Shown: in pieces, positions 48,595 through 58,129 of the stretch | How positions within the stretch are numbered: position 1 is the stretch's first letter | Layout of the letters: the number at the start of each line of letters is the position of its first letter | Origin: Vagococcus fluvialis | Lineage (GTDB): Bacteria; Bacillota; Bacilli; Lactobacillales; Vagococcaceae | Reading direction: 5' to 3' | DNA length: 64,000 bases | Assembly: GCF_003337315.1 (NCBI RefSeq) | Contig: NZ_QPJV01000014.1 | Location: 1-64,000, forward strand | Notes under the pieces: generated by a model | Databases searched by the model: none | Told to the model about the DNA's origin: nothing | Seen by the model: only the letters and a program-made list of their open reading frames with translations | Made by a program: the position numbers and the translations under genes

Positions 48595-50289
48595 ATGGAT
48601 TATAAGAATCAAATCGTTAATGATTTACAAGTTGCAATAGGAGATGTATTAGGTGCAGAAGAATTATATAATTTTTTAGAAGTACCTAAAGCAAGTTCTC
48701 ATGGGGATTTTGCTTTTCCAGTTTTTTCTTTAGCAAAAGTTTATCGTAAAGCACCAAATATGATTGCAGAAGAGTTAATCGAAAAATTAGATAAAACTCA
48801 TTATGAAAACATTGTAGCAGTGGGTGGTTATATTAACTTCTTCTTGAAAAAAGGGATTGTAAGTCATGAAGTTTTAACAACTATTTTAACTGAAAAAGAA
48901 CACTACGGAGATGCTGAGATTGGAAAAGGTGGTAATGTGCCAATCGATATGTCATCACCTAATATTGCTAAGCCGATGTCAATGGGACATTTGCGTTCAA
49001 CAGTTATTGGAAATTCGCTAGCTCAATTATCAGATAAATTAGGATATAACCCGATTAAAATTAATTATTTAGGTGACTGGGGAACTCAGTTTGGTAAATT
49101 AATTGTGGCTTTTAAAAAATGGGGTAGCGAAGAAGCAGTTCGTGAGAATCCAATTTCAGAATTACTAAAATTATACGTTCAATTCCATGACGAGGCTGAA
49201 AATGATTCATCTTTAGAGGATGAGGGTCGTGCTTGGTTTAGAAAATTAGAAGAAGACGATGCAGAAGCAGTCCGTTTATGGACTTGGTTCAGAGGTGAGT
49301 CATTAAAAGAATTCCAAAAAGTTTATGATATGCTTGGTGTGACTTTTGATTCTTACAATGGAGAGGCTTTCTTTAATGATAAAATGGAACCTGTTATTGA
49401 AGAATTACAAGAGAAAAACTTACTTGTATCAGATCAAGGAGCAGATATTGTTTCTTTAGAGAAATATGACTTAAACCCAGCTTTAATTAGAAAATCCGAT
49501 GGTGCAACACTTTATATGACGCGTGATTTAGCTGCAGCTAATTATCGTCATGATAACTACAATTTTGTTGAATCATTATATGTAGTAGGAAATGAGCAAT
49601 CAATTCACTTCAAACAATTAAAAGCTGTTTTAAAAGAAGCAGGACATGACTGGTCAGATGATATTAAACACATTCCTTTTGGCTTGATCACATCAGGTGG
49701 TAAAAAATTATCTACTCGTAAAGGAAATGTTATTTTACTTGAAGAAGTTTTAAACGAAGCCATTACAGCAACTAAAAAAGGAATCGAAGAAAAAAATCCT
49801 AGTTTAGAAAATAAAGATGAAGTTGCTCATCAAGTAGGTGTTGGAGCTGTTATCTTCCACGATCTTAAAAATGACCGTATGAATAATTTTGACTTTAGTA
49901 TTGATGAGTTAATCCAATTTGAAGGAGAAACTGGTCCTTACGTTCAATACACACGCTCAAGATGTGAAAGCATATTAGCTAAAGCAGACTGGAAAGTTGA
50001 AGACTTTAAAGGTGTTGCTCAATTAGATGATCCAGATTCTTGGGAAGTTGTTAAATTATTAAATATTTTCCCAGATAAAATCCAAGAAGCATACCGCAAA
50101 TATGAGCCATCAGTAATTGCTAAATATGTTATTGATCTAGCTCAAAAATTCAATAAATACTATTCTAAACACAAAATTTTAACAGATGATGCTGGAAGAG
50201 ATGCAAGATTAAGTCTAGTTTATTCCGTTTCAACAGTTATTAAAGAAGGTTTACGCTTATTAGGTATTGAAGCACCAGATAAAATGTAA
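48595..50289 (+). CDS. argS: Arginyl-tRNA synthetase
   Basis: Charges tRNA-Arg. The 564-residue class I enzyme has the HIGH-like SPNIAKPMSMGHLRSTVIGN, the KMSK-like KKLSTRKGN, the N-terminal additional domain and the C-terminal anticodon-binding DALR domain (YTRSRCESIL onwards). AGGAGGATAC precedes the ATG. Preceded by an Arg-specific T-box and followed by a terminator, so it is monocistronic. Confidence 0.97.
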   Translation: MDYKNQIVNDLQVAIGDVLGAEELYNFLEVPKASSHGDFAFPVFSLAKVYRKAPNMIAEELIEKLDKTHYENIVAVGGYINFFLKKGIVSHEVLTTILTEKEHYGDAEIGKGGNVPIDMSSPNIAKPMSMGHLRSTVIGNSLAQLSDKLGYNPIKINYLGDWGTQFGKLIVAFKKWGSEEAVRENPISELLKLYVQFHDEAENDSSLEDEGRAWFRKLEEDDAEAVRLWTWFRGESLKEFQKVYDMLGVTFDSYNGEAFFNDKMEPVIEELQEKNLLVSDQGADIVSLEKYDLNPALIRKSDGATLYMTRDLAAANYRHDNYNFVESLYVVGNEQSIHFKQLKAVLKEAGHDWSDDIKHIPFGLITSGGKKLSTRKGNVILLEEVLNEAITATKKGIEEKNPSLENKDEVAHQVGVGAVIFHDLKNDRMNNFDFSIDELIQFEGETGPYVQYTRSRCESILAKADWKVEDFKGVAQLDDPDSWEVVKLLNIFPDKIQEAYRKYEPSVIAKYVIDLAQKFNKYYSKHKILTDDAGRDARLSLVYSVSTVIKEGLRLLGIEAPDKM

Positions 50290-50294
50290 TGAAT

Positions 50295-50331
50295 AAAGCA
50301 CATGACTCTTAATGGAATCATGTGCTTTTCT
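50295..50331 (+). terminator. Terminator after argS
   Basis: AAAGCACATGA pairs with TCATGTGCTTT, then C and T residues. Confidence 0.85.
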
Positions 50332-50351
50332 CTACAGAAAGAGGGATTAAT

Positions 50352-50786
50352 ATGGAGATTAGTGTTAAAGAAATCAGCGAATTATCTGCAAAAGAAATGA
50401 TTGAAATTTTTTATGAACGAGTAAAAGTATTTGTTGTTGAGCAAAATTGTCCCTATCAAGAAGTAGACGAAGCAGATTATTTAGCAAAACACGTTGTGTT
50501 AAGAGAAAATGGTGAAATTTTAGGATACACAAGAATTATTAACCGCAAAGCAGATGTTACTTTTGGTCGTGTTTTAATAACTGAAAACGCAAGAAAAAGA
50601 AGACTAGGAAAACTTTTAGTAGAAACGACACTAAAAGAAATTGCAGAAAGTTATCCTCAAAAAGCAGTAAATATTTCAGCACAACATTATTTACTAGGAT
50701 TTTATGAATCCTTTGGTTTTGTTGCGACAACAGATGTTTATCTAGAAGATGATATACCCCATATTGGAATGACATTAAACAAATAA
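50352..50786 (+). CDS. GNAT acetyltransferase, ElaA-like
   Basis: 144-residue acetyltransferase. It carries VFVVEQNCPYQEVDEADYLAKHVV, the segment typical of ElaA/YitI proteins, the acetyl-CoA loop VLITENARKRRLGKLLVE and LGFYESFGFV. The substrate of this family is not established. I start at the ATG at 50352, preceded by AGAGGGA; the upstream ATG at 50322 overlaps the argS terminator. It is followed by the promoter and leader of mnmE. Confidence 0.85.
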   Translation: MEISVKEISELSAKEMIEIFYERVKVFVVEQNCPYQEVDEADYLAKHVVLRENGEILGYTRIINRKADVTFGRVLITENARKRRLGKLLVETTLKEIAESYPQKAVNISAQHYLLGFYESFGFVATTDVYLEDDIPHIGMTLNK

Positions 50787-50788
50787 AA

Positions 50789-50904
50789 TTGTCAAAATCT
50801 TGAGATTATGCTATTATTTCTAATGAATATAATACGGATAGCAGTCAAAGTGCGTATCCACTTTTTTTTGAGTTGTCAAAAAAGGGTGGAGTAGGCACTT
50901 TTTT
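50789..50904 (+). promoter_or_regulatory. mnmE promoter and hairpin leader
   Basis: TTGTCA and TATTAT with a 17-bp spacer (50789-50817) precede a leader in which GGATA near 50836 can pair with TATCC near 50855, while a larger hairpin (50850-50898, about 20 pairs, ending GGCAC) followed by six T reuses that segment. The two folds exclude each other, as in attenuators. It could also simply terminate the upstream gene. Confidence 0.5.
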
Positions 50905-50937
50905 ATATGGATTTTTTTAGAAAGGACCTAAAAAGAT

Positions 50938-52335
50938 ATGAATAATATAACCAAAGAATTTGATACAATTGCAGCCATTTCAACACCACCAGGTGAAGGA
51001 GCTATTAGTATTGTCCGCCTAAGTGGGGATGATGCAGTTGTGATTGCTGATAAAGTAAATGCTTATGCTCAGAAAAAATTAATAGATGTCGCAAGTCATA
51101 CGATTCACTATGGTCATATTAAAGACCCTGATACAGAACAAGTATTAGATGAAGTGATGTTTTCAGTCATGTTAGCTCCAAAAACATTTACAAGAGAAAA
51201 TATTGTTGAGATTAACTGTCATGGGGGAATGGTAGTAGCTAATCAAGTCTTGCAATTACTTTTAAGGCAAGGTGCCAGATTAGCAGAGCCTGGGGAATTT
51301 ACGAAACGTGCTTTCCTAAATGGTCGGATGGATTTATCACAAGCAGAAGCTGTGATGGATTTAATTCAAGCTAAAACAGATGAATCAATGAAACTTGCTT
51401 TAAATCAATTAGATGGTAAATTATCAATTTTAATTCGCGACTTACGTCAACATATTTTACAAGCTTTAGCTCAAGTAGAGGTTAATATTGATTACCCTGA
51501 GTATGACGATGTGGAAGAGATGACAACTAAGTTAATGAAAGAAAAAGCAGAAGAAGTTAAGGCCTCAATTGATCATTTACTTTTAACTGCAAGACAAGGG
51601 AAAATCTTAAGAGAAGGTCTTTCGACAGCGATTATTGGTCGCCCTAATGTTGGGAAATCAAGCCTTTTAAATTATTTACTTCAGGAAGACAAAGCGATTG
51701 TTACAGATATTGCTGGAACTACACGAGACGTGATTGAAGAATATGTGAATGTACGCGGTGTACCACTTAAATTAATTGATACAGCAGGTATTCGTGAGAC
51801 AGAAGATATTGTTGAGAAAATTGGTGTCGAAAGAAGTCGCAAAGCCTTACAAGAGGCTGATTTGATTCTTTTAGTATTAAACCAAAGTGAAAGTTTAACA
51901 CCGATGGATAAAGAGTTACTTGAATTAACTCAAGGAATGAACCGAATTATCCTTTTAAATAAAATGGATTTAGAAACACAACTTGATTTAGCCGAGTTAG
52001 AGACTTATTTAAACAATGAAACAGTTCTTTCTATTTCGGTAACCTCAAGTGAGGGAATTGAAAGCCTAGAACAAAGTATTAAAGACACATTCTTTACTAA
52101 TTCAGGTAAAGAAAAAGACGCAACATACATTTCGAATTCACGTCACATTGCTTTGTTAGAACAAGCTAACATGGCATTAGATGAGGTTTTAAATGGGATT
52201 GAGATGGATATGCCAGTAGACCTATTGCAGATTGATATGACACGTTCATGGGATTTATTAGGTGAAATTATTGGTGATAGTGTTCAAGATGAGTTAATTA
52301 CTCAATTGTTTAGTCAGTTCTGTTTAGGAAAATAG
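50938..52335 (+). CDS. mnmE: tRNA uridine-34 modification GTPase MnmE
   Basis: With MnmG, installs the 5-carboxymethylaminomethyl group at wobble uridine 34. The 465-residue protein has the N-terminal folate-binding domain ([22 protein letters not shown]), a helical domain, and the inserted G domain with [33 protein letters not shown] and NKMD, ending in the catalytic Cys motif FCLGK. AAAGGACC precedes the ATG. It is 14 bp before mnmG, and the two act as a complex. Confidence 0.97.
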   Translation: MNNITKEFDTIAAISTPPGEGAISIVRLSGDDAVVIADKVNAYAQKKLIDVASHTIHYGHIKDPDTEQVLDEVMFSVMLAPKTFTRENIVEINCHGGMVVANQVLQLLLRQGARLAEPGEFTKRAFLNGRMDLSQAEAVMDLIQAKTDESMKLALNQLDGKLSILIRDLRQHILQALAQVEVNIDYPEYDDVEEMTTKLMKEKAEEVKASIDHLLLTARQGKILREGLSTAIIGRPNVGKSSLLNYLLQEDKAIVTDIAGTTRDVIEEYVNVRGVPLKLIDTAGIRETEDIVEKIGVERSRKALQEADLILLVLNQSESLTPMDKELLELTQGMNRIILLNKMDLETQLDLAELETYLNNETVLSISVTSSEGIESLEQSIKDTFFTNSGKEKDATYISNSRHIALLEQANMALDEVLNGIEMDMPVDLLQIDMTRSWDLLGEIIGDSVQDELITQLFSQFCLGK

Positions 52336-52349
52336 TAGGAGAGAAAAAT

Positions 52350-54236
52350 ATGGAAAAACAACAATATGATGTCATCGTTGTCGGTGGTGGACATGCAGGT
52401 TCAGAAGCCTCATTAGCCGCAGCTCGTATGGGCATGAAAACATTATTAGTTACTTTAAATTTAGATATTATTGGTTTTATGCCTTGTAACCCTTCAATTG
52501 GCGGACCTGCTAAAGGTGTTGTCGTTCGTGAGATTGATGCATTAGGTGGTGAGATGGGTCGCAATATTGATAAGACTTATATCCAAATGCGTATGCTTAA
52601 CACAGGAAAAGGCCCTGCCGTTAGAGCTTTACGTGCTCAAGCAGATAAATATGAATACCAAAATGAATTGAAGAAAACTTTAGAAAACACTGAAAATTTA
52701 GATTTGAGACAAGGAATTGTTGAGAAATTAATTGTAGAAGATAATGTTGTTAAAGGTGTTCAAATTAGTACAGGAACTCAATTTTTCAGTAAAGCGGTTA
52801 TTATTACTGCTGGAACTGCTCTTCGTGGTGAAATTATTATTGGGGAATTAAAATATTCTTCAGGGCCTAATAACTCACTACCTGCTATTGGTTTAGCAGA
52901 TCACTTAAAAGAGTTAGGTTTAGAGATTGAACGATTCAAAACAGGAACACCTCCTCGTGTGAAATCAAGTTCGATTAATTATGATGTAACTGAGATTCAA
53001 CCAGGAGATACTACGCCTAATCATTTTAGTTTTGAAACTTTAGATGAGTCTTATAAACAAGAACAATTACCTTGTTGGTTAACTTATACTAACTTAGATA
53101 CTCACGGAGTTATTCGTGAGAACTTACACCGAGCACCTATGTTTACTGGTATTGTTGAGGGTGTGGGAGCTCGTTATTGTCCATCTATTGAAGATAAAGT
53201 AGTTCGCTTTAGTGATAAACCGCGTCACCAAATCTTTTTAGAGCCAGAAGGAGCTAATACAGAAGAAGTTTACGTTCAAGGTTTATCAACATCATTACCA
53301 GAAGATGTGCAACATGAGATGATTCATAGTGTTGCGGGACTTGAAAATGCAGAAGTTATGCGTAGCGGGTATGCTATTGAGTATGATGTAGTTGTGCCTC
53401 ATCAATTACGTCCAACACTAGAAACAATGAAAATTGACGGACTTTATACAGCAGGTCAGACTAATGGTACATCTGGTTATGAAGAAGCAGCTTGCCAAGG
53501 ATTAATGGCAGGAATAAATGCCGCATTAAAAATTCAAGGTAAAGAACCATTTGTCTTAAAAAGAAGTGATGCTTACATTGGTGTATTAATTGATGATTTA
53601 GTAACTAAGGGAACAAATGAACCTTATCGTTTACTAACATCTCGTGCCGAATACCGTTTGTTATTACGTCATGATAATGCTGATTTACGTTTAACAGAAA
53701 TGGGGCGCTCAATTGGTTTAGTGAACGAAGAGCGTTTCTCAGAATATGAAACGAAAAAAGCGATGATTGAAAGTGAGATGGCTCGCTTAGAAAAAATCCG
53801 CTTAAAACCAACTAAAGAATTACAAGCTTATTTAGCTGAAAAAAATAGTGCGGCCTTAAAAGATGGTATTTTAGCAGCAGATTTATTGAAACGTCCAGAG
53901 TTAAACTATTTAGATATTGCTAAATTTATTGAAACACCTGAAGTTGAAGTGCCTCGTTATGTTTATGAGCAAGTTGAAATCCAAGTGAAATACGCTGGTT
54001 ATATTAAAAAGGCTAATGATAAAGTAGATAAATTAAAGCGTATGGAAGCTAAAAAAATTCCAGACAATATTGATTACACAAAAGTGAACAGTTTAGCAAC
54101 AGAAGCCGTTCAAAAGTTAGAAAAAATTAGACCAGAAACAATTGCTCAAGCAAGCCGTATTAGTGGAGTGAACCCTGCTGATATAAGTATCCTAATGGTT
54201 TATATTGAACAAGGTAAAATAGCGAAAAGAGATTAA
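52350..54236 (+). CDS. mnmG: tRNA uridine-34 modification enzyme MnmG (GidA)
   Basis: FAD-dependent partner of MnmE. The 628-residue protein starts with the dinucleotide fold [21 protein letters not shown], and has [23 protein letters not shown] split across the folate/FAD region, [18 protein letters not shown] and the C-terminal helical MnmE-binding domain. AGGAGAG precedes the ATG. Length and motifs are canonical; ends at a bidirectional terminator. Confidence 0.97.
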   Translation: MEKQQYDVIVVGGGHAGSEASLAAARMGMKTLLVTLNLDIIGFMPCNPSIGGPAKGVVVREIDALGGEMGRNIDKTYIQMRMLNTGKGPAVRALRAQADKYEYQNELKKTLENTENLDLRQGIVEKLIVEDNVVKGVQISTGTQFFSKAVIITAGTALRGEIIIGELKYSSGPNNSLPAIGLADHLKELGLEIERFKTGTPPRVKSSSINYDVTEIQPGDTTPNHFSFETLDESYKQEQLPCWLTYTNLDTHGVIRENLHRAPMFTGIVEGVGARYCPSIEDKVVRFSDKPRHQIFLEPEGANTEEVYVQGLSTSLPEDVQHEMIHSVAGLENAEVMRSGYAIEYDVVVPHQLRPTLETMKIDGLYTAGQTNGTSGYEEAACQGLMAGINAALKIQGKEPFVLKRSDAYIGVLIDDLVTKGTNEPYRLLTSRAEYRLLLRHDNADLRLTEMGRSIGLVNEERFSEYETKKAMIESEMARLEKIRLKPTKELQAYLAEKNSAALKDGILAADLLKRPELNYLDIAKFIETPEVEVPRYVYEQVEIQVKYAGYIKKANDKVDKLKRMEAKKIPDNIDYTKVNSLATEAVQKLEKIRPETIAQASRISGVNPADISILMVYIEQGKIAKRD

Positions 54237-54237
54237 T

Positions 54238-54267
54238 AAAAAAAGGCTTAGTGATAAGCCTTTTTTA
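54238..54267. terminator. Bidirectional terminator
   Basis: AAAAAGGCTTA pairs with TAAGCCTTTTT around a four-base loop, between mnmG and the convergent small gene. Confidence 0.9.
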
Positions 54268-54268
54268 T

Positions 54269-54628
54269 TTATGAAAATTTATGTTTTCTTTCTTCAATGA
54301 AATTTGTTATTGTATCGATAAAAAGTTTTTTAGAAATATCTTTTGTTAGATATACTGTTTCAATTGGAAAATCATTACTAAAAATCTCAATAGAAATAGA
54401 AGCGGTTAGCTCGTAGATATACGGACTAGCATAATGAATAGGATCTATTGTACAAAGACGGATATTTTCCATTTTATCTGGATTACTTTTATTAATAATT
54501 TCTATTAAAAAAATGAGTGTTTCATTTTGTTTTATTGACTCATCTAAATTGTTTTTAGAATTAGAAACAAAACCATCAATAGTACCTGGAACAAAAGTAT
54601 AGTTAGATTCATCTATAGTATTAGCCAT
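54269..54628 (-). CDS. Hypothetical protein, 119 residues
   Basis: I do not recognise this protein. It has no signal peptide or membrane segment, is acidic, and alternates predicted strands and helices (NETLIFLIEIINKS, YELTASISIEIFSNDFPIETVYLTKDISKKLFIDTI split across its second half). AAAAGGAG lies seven bases or so before the ATG, which is good support for translation. It is downstream of a broken acetyltransferase gene on the same strand and may once have shared its transcript. Confidence 0.6.
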   Translation of the reverse strand: MANTIDESNYTFVPGTIDGFVSNSKNNLDESIKQNETLIFLIEIINKSNPDKMENIRLCTIDPIHYASPYIYELTASISIEIFSNDFPIETVYLTKDISKKLFIDTITNFIEERKHKFS

Positions 54629-54653
54629 TAATTTATTCTCCTTTTTTTATTTT

Positions 54654-55070
54654 TCATCTCCTTTTTAAATACATACCACGGCTTTTAGGCCAAGTATCTA
54701 TAAAGCCAAATTGGGAGTATAGTTTATAAGCTTCTCATCAGCAATTAAGTTGACATAGGCTTGTTCATCCACTTTTTTATGAATGTACTGAACTAGTTCT
54801 TTAACAATTAACTTTCCTAAACCCTTACCTTGATAAAGCTGGATCAACAACAATATCAACTACTTGAAAAACCGTACCACCATCACCAACTATTCTTCCC
54901 ATACCTATCAATTTATTGTTATCTCTAATAGTAACAGAGTAAAAGCTATTCTTTAACCCTGTCTTTGCACCATCTTTACTCTTAGCTGATAAACTGCCTA
55001 ATTTTCTTAAAGTAAGATATTCTTCTACAGTAGGAATTTCCTTTATTGTAGTAAATTTAGTTTCTTTCAT
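54654..55070 (-). pseudogene. GNAT acetyltransferase pseudogene (two frameshifts)
   Basis: The first 79 or so codons are open (MKETKFTTIKEIPTVEEYL to VVDIVVDPAL) and form the first half of a GNAT domain, then a TAA follows. Shifting frame at about 54827 restores YQGKGLGKLIVKELVQYIH and continues to VNLIADEK. A second shift near 54728 restores YKLYSQFGFIDTWPKSRGMY to a TGA at 54654. The combined frames would give a normal GNAT protein of about 138 residues. Sequencing error is possible but two separate shifts make decay more likely. Confidence 0.85.
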
Positions 55071-55108
55071 ATAAGTGCTAACTTTCTTTTTTGTGTAACA
55101 AATTAAAA

Positions 55109-55124
55109 TGTTTCACATGAAACA
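55109..55124. other. parS-like site 3 (one mismatch)
   Basis: TGTTTCACATGAAACA differs from the consensus only at a central base (A for G). It lies upstream of rsmG-parA-parB, about 9.2 kb from the origin on the other arm. Confidence 0.8.
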
Positions 55125-55193
55125 TCTTTTTTCTGTTCATTATAGTGGATATTCATTGAATTTTTTGTTTTTTTGCGTTAGAGTAGAGATATC

Positions 55194-55217
55194 TGTGAAA
55201 CATTTTTTTGTTTCACA
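55194..55217 (+). promoter_or_regulatory. Everted parS-like inverted repeat in the rsmG leader
   Basis: TGTGAAACA, six T, TGTTTCACA: perfect 9-bp arms made of the same 8-base half-sites as parS but in outward order, just before the AAGGAGAG ribosome site of rsmG. A -35/-10 candidate (TTGAAT, 17 bp, TAGAGT) lies upstream, so it would be near the 5' end of the message and can fold as a hairpin. Confidence 0.65.
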
Positions 55218-55232
55218 ATAAGGAGAGTAAAG

Positions 55233-55952
55233 ATGAAACCAGAAATATTTAGACAAGAATTAGCTAAAATTGGTATTGATTTATCGGAACAACAAATGAA
55301 TCAGTTTAAAATGTATTATGAACTACTAGTTGAATGGAATCAAAAAATTAACTTAACAGCTATTACAGAATTAGAAGAAGTTTACTTAAAACACTTTTAT
55401 GATTCAATCACTTTAGCAACAACTATTGATTTAAGTAAAGAAAACTATTCTTTATGTGATGTAGGTGCTGGTGCTGGTTTTCCTAGTATTCCTTTAAAAA
55501 TTGTGTACCCTAACTTAGAGGTTTCAATTGTTGATTCATTAAATAAGCGTATTAACTTTTTAAAATTATTGTGTGACTCATTAGAATTAGAGAATGTTCA
55601 TTTGTATCACGATAGAGCAGAAACATTTGGACAAAATAAAGCTCACCGTGAAAAATTTGATTTAGTCACAGCTAGAGCAGTAGCTAGATTAAATGTATTA
55701 GCAGAGCTTTGCCTACCTCTTGTTAAGAAAAATGGTCAGTTTTTAGCATTAAAAGCTGCTAAAAGTGAAGAGGAAGTTATCGAAAGTAAAAAAGCTATAG
55801 CTACTCTAGGTGGTAAATTAGTTAATGAAACAGAAGTCTCTTTACCATTTAGTGAAGATAAACGTTATATAGTAGCAATTGAAAAGAAAAAAGAAACACC
55901 AAATAAATATCCAAGAAAACCAGGAACACCAAATAAAAAACCATTAGTATAG
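55233..55952 (+). CDS. rsmG: 16S rRNA m7G527 methyltransferase
   Basis: SAM-dependent methyltransferase acting on 16S rRNA G527; loss gives low-level streptomycin resistance in other species. The 239-residue protein shows [24 protein letters not shown] split at its N-terminal third, the SAM loop [15 protein letters not shown] and [20 protein letters not shown], ending in a basic tail [17 protein letters not shown]. It leads the parA-parB group, as in other Firmicutes, though no noc gene is found between. Confidence 0.96.
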   Translation: MKPEIFRQELAKIGIDLSEQQMNQFKMYYELLVEWNQKINLTAITELEEVYLKHFYDSITLATTIDLSKENYSLCDVGAGAGFPSIPLKIVYPNLEVSIVDSLNKRINFLKLLCDSLELENVHLYHDRAETFGQNKAHREKFDLVTARAVARLNVLAELCLPLVKKNGQFLALKAAKSEEEVIESKKAIATLGGKLVNETEVSLPFSEDKRYIVAIEKKKETPNKYPRKPGTPNKKPLV

Positions 55953-55989
55953 AAAGACAAAGTCAATTGGAAAAATTGGAGGAAAGATA

Positions 55990-56757
55990 ATGGCACGGGT
56001 AATATCAGTTGCAAATCAAAAGGGCGGTGTTGGTAAGACAACAACAACTGTCAATCTAGGAGCCTGTTTAGCAGATGCAGGTAAACGTGTTCTGCTTGTT
56101 GATATGGATGCACAGGGAAACGCGACAAGTGGTATTGGCATTAAAAAATCAGATGTCACTAATGATATTTATGATGTTTTAGTTAATGAAGTTCCGATTA
56201 AAGAAGTGATTCAACAAACAGCCAGAGAAAGATTAGATATTGCACCGGCAACTATCCAATTATCAGGAGCAGAAATTGAATTAACCTCTATGATGGCAAG
56301 AGAATCACGTTTGAAAACAGCTTTAAGTGATATCACAGAAGAATATGATTATGTATTAATTGATTGCCCACCTTCATTAGGACATTTAACAATTAACTCA
56401 TTTTCAGCAAGTGATTCAATTTTAATACCTGTTCAATGTGAATATTATGCTTTAGAAGGTTTAAGTCAATTACTAAATACAATCCGCTTAGTCCAAAAAC
56501 ATTTCAATGCAGATTTACGTATTGAAGGAGTATTGTTAACGATGTATGACGCAAGAACTAATTTAGGTTCTGAGGTTGTTGAGGAAGTTAGAAAATACTT
56601 TAGAGAACGAGTTTATGACACAATCATCCCACGAAACGTGAGATTATCAGAAGCTCCAAGTCATGGACAATCAATTATCGACTATGATCCAAAATCAAAA
56701 GGTGCCGAGAATTATCATGCTTTAGCAAAGGAAGTGATGAATCGTGACGAAAACTAA
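55990..56757 (+). CDS. parA: Chromosome-partitioning ATPase ParA (Soj)
   Basis: Deviant Walker ATPase that works with ParB and also regulates DnaA. The 255-residue protein has ANQKGGVGKTTTTVNLGACL, DMDAQGNATSG and DYVLIDCPPSLG, without an N-terminal helix-turn-helix, which makes it the short chromosomal Soj type. GGAGGAAAG precedes the ATG. The stop overlaps the GTG start of parB by 14 bp, so the two are translationally coupled. Confidence 0.96.
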   Translation: MARVISVANQKGGVGKTTTTVNLGACLADAGKRVLLVDMDAQGNATSGIGIKKSDVTNDIYDVLVNEVPIKEVIQQTARERLDIAPATIQLSGAEIELTSMMARESRLKTALSDITEEYDYVLIDCPPSLGHLTINSFSASDSILIPVQCEYYALEGLSQLLNTIRLVQKHFNADLRIEGVLLTMYDARTNLGSEVVEEVRKYFRERVYDTIIPRNVRLSEAPSHGQSIIDYDPKSKGAENYHALAKEVMNRDEN

Positions 56758-57631
56758 TAAAGGTTTAGGTAGAGGAATTGACGCTTTATTTAAAGATTTT
56801 TCAGAAATTGAAGAGGTAGATGAGCAAAAAGATGTCGTCTCAGAGATTCCATTAGAGGAATTGAGACCAAACCCTTACCAACCAAGAAAAACCTTTGATG
56901 AGCATGCTTTACAAGAATTAGCGGAATCAATTAAACAATCAGGTGTTTTTCAACCAATTATTGTTAGAAAATCGACTATCAAAGGTTATGAAATTATTGC
57001 TGGTGAACGCCGTTTTAGAGCTTCAAAATTAGCTGGTAAAACAACTGTTCCTGCCATTATTAGAGAGTTTGATGAAGCACGTATGATGCAAATCGCGGTA
57101 CTTGAAAACTTACAACGTGAAGATCTAAGCCCAATGGAAGAAGCAGAAGCTTATGAGATGTTAATGAAAAATTTAAAATTAACTCAGGTAGAACTCTCTG
57201 AGCAATTAGGAAAAAGTCGTCCGTATATCGCGAACTATTTAAGACTCTTAACGTTACCTCAAGTAGTTAAAGACTTAGTTCAAAAAGAACAACTATCAAT
57301 GGGACAAGCTAGAACTTTATTAGGTTTAAAAGATGAGAAAAATATTATCCCTTTGGCTAATCGTGTATTAAAAGAAGGATTAACTGTTCGTCAACTAGAA
57401 CAAATTGTTTCTGAGATGAATGATAAAGAATCTTTAACACCTAAAAAGGCAAAACAAGTGACACCAAAACCTTACTACATAAGAAGTAGTGAAGACCGTT
57501 TAATGGATAAATTTGGTACAAGTGTTGCGATTAATGAGAAAAATGGTAAAGGGAAGATTGAAATTGAATATCTATCCCAAGCCGATTTAACAAGAATATT
57601 AGATATTTTAGAAATACAATTTGATGATTAG
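56744..57631 (+). CDS. parB: Chromosome-partitioning protein ParB (Spo0J)
   Basis: CTPase clamp that loads at parS and spreads, recruiting SMC. The 295-residue protein has the N-terminal ParA-stimulating GLGRGIDALFKDF, the CTP-binding box II AGERRFRASKLAGKTTVPAI, the helix-turn-helix LTQVELSEQLGKSRPYIANYL that reads parS and a C-terminal dimer domain. GTG start within parA, GGAAGTGAT upstream. Its targets are the parS sites at 35.4, 36.3 and probably 55.1 kb. Confidence 0.96.
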   Translation: MTKTNKGLGRGIDALFKDFSEIEEVDEQKDVVSEIPLEELRPNPYQPRKTFDEHALQELAESIKQSGVFQPIIVRKSTIKGYEIIAGERRFRASKLAGKTTVPAIIREFDEARMMQIAVLENLQREDLSPMEEAEAYEMLMKNLKLTQVELSEQLGKSRPYIANYLRLLTLPQVVKDLVQKEQLSMGQARTLLGLKDEKNIIPLANRVLKEGLTVRQLEQIVSEMNDKESLTPKKAKQVTPKPYYIRSSEDRLMDKFGTSVAINEKNGKGKIEIEYLSQADLTRILDILEIQFDD

Positions 57632-57643
57632 ATAAAAGAAAGA

Positions 57644-57755
57644 GGTTGTGACAAAAGTGTTCAGCTTCAAGAAATAAGTAAAAAATCTCAAAAATTATTT
57701 CTTAAATTTTTGAGATTTTTGGCTTATTTCCGTCGAAGCTACTTTTGTGACACCG
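57644..57755. repeat. Large nested palindromic element after parB
   Basis: Outer arms GGTTGTGACAAAAGT...AGCTTC and GAAGCTACTTTTGTGACACC enclose an inner stem (GAAATAAG and AAAAATCTCAAAAATT with exact complements, eight-base loop). The whole can fold as a single hairpin of about 110 bases. GGTTGT and AAGTGTTCAGCTT recur in the terminator at 661-707. Part of a dispersed intergenic repeat family. Confidence 0.75.
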
Positions 57756-57770
57756 TTTATTTGTAATTGA

Positions 57771-57806
57771 GGGAGTGTGACTTATTTTGTCACACTCCCA
57801 CTTCTC
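57771..57806 (+). terminator. Terminator of the parA-parB transcript
   Basis: GGGAGTGTGAC pairs perfectly with GTCACACTCCC around a seven-base loop, followed by a pyrimidine-rich tract with T residues. Confidence 0.85.
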
Positions 57807-57918
57807 TTTTTGAAATTTAAGGAAATAAATTTGTAAAACCAAAAGCTAAAGAGACAATTTTGTGTTAATATATAGCTTGTGTTACTTTGTAGAAAATTAA
57901 GTAAAGGAAGGTGTCAGT

Positions 57919-58110
57919 ATGTTTGATTTAGGTGATATTGTTGAGATGAAAAAACCTCATGCTTGCCAAACAAATCGTTGGGAAATTACACGTATGGGAA
58001 TGGATATAAAAATCAAGTGTGTAAACTGTCAGCATATTGTGATGATGCCTCGTAAAGAGTTTACTAAAAAGATGAAAAAAGTGTTAGAAAAAAAGAGTGA
58101 AGACAATTAA
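57919..58110 (+). CDS. yyzM: DUF951 family protein (YyzM-like)
   Basis: A 63-residue protein with a conserved Firmicutes fold: FDLGDIVEMKKPHACQTNRWEI, RMGMDIKIKCVNCQHIVMMPRKEF. The paired CVNC and single Cys near HAC suggest metal or nucleic-acid binding, but the function is unknown. AAGGAAGGTG precedes the ATG. It is always found just before ychF near the origin, 19 bp away here, so they form one transcript. Confidence 0.9.
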   Translation: MFDLGDIVEMKKPHACQTNRWEITRMGMDIKIKCVNCQHIVMMPRKEFTKKMKKVLEKKSEDN

Positions 58111-58129
58111 AAGAAAGAGTGATGATTAG

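Noticed and set aside
50823-50894. A 23-codon reading frame in the mnmE leader that could be a leader peptide
   Set aside because: No ribosome site, it would begin at the predicted start site, and the codons simply read through the hairpin; treated as coincidence.
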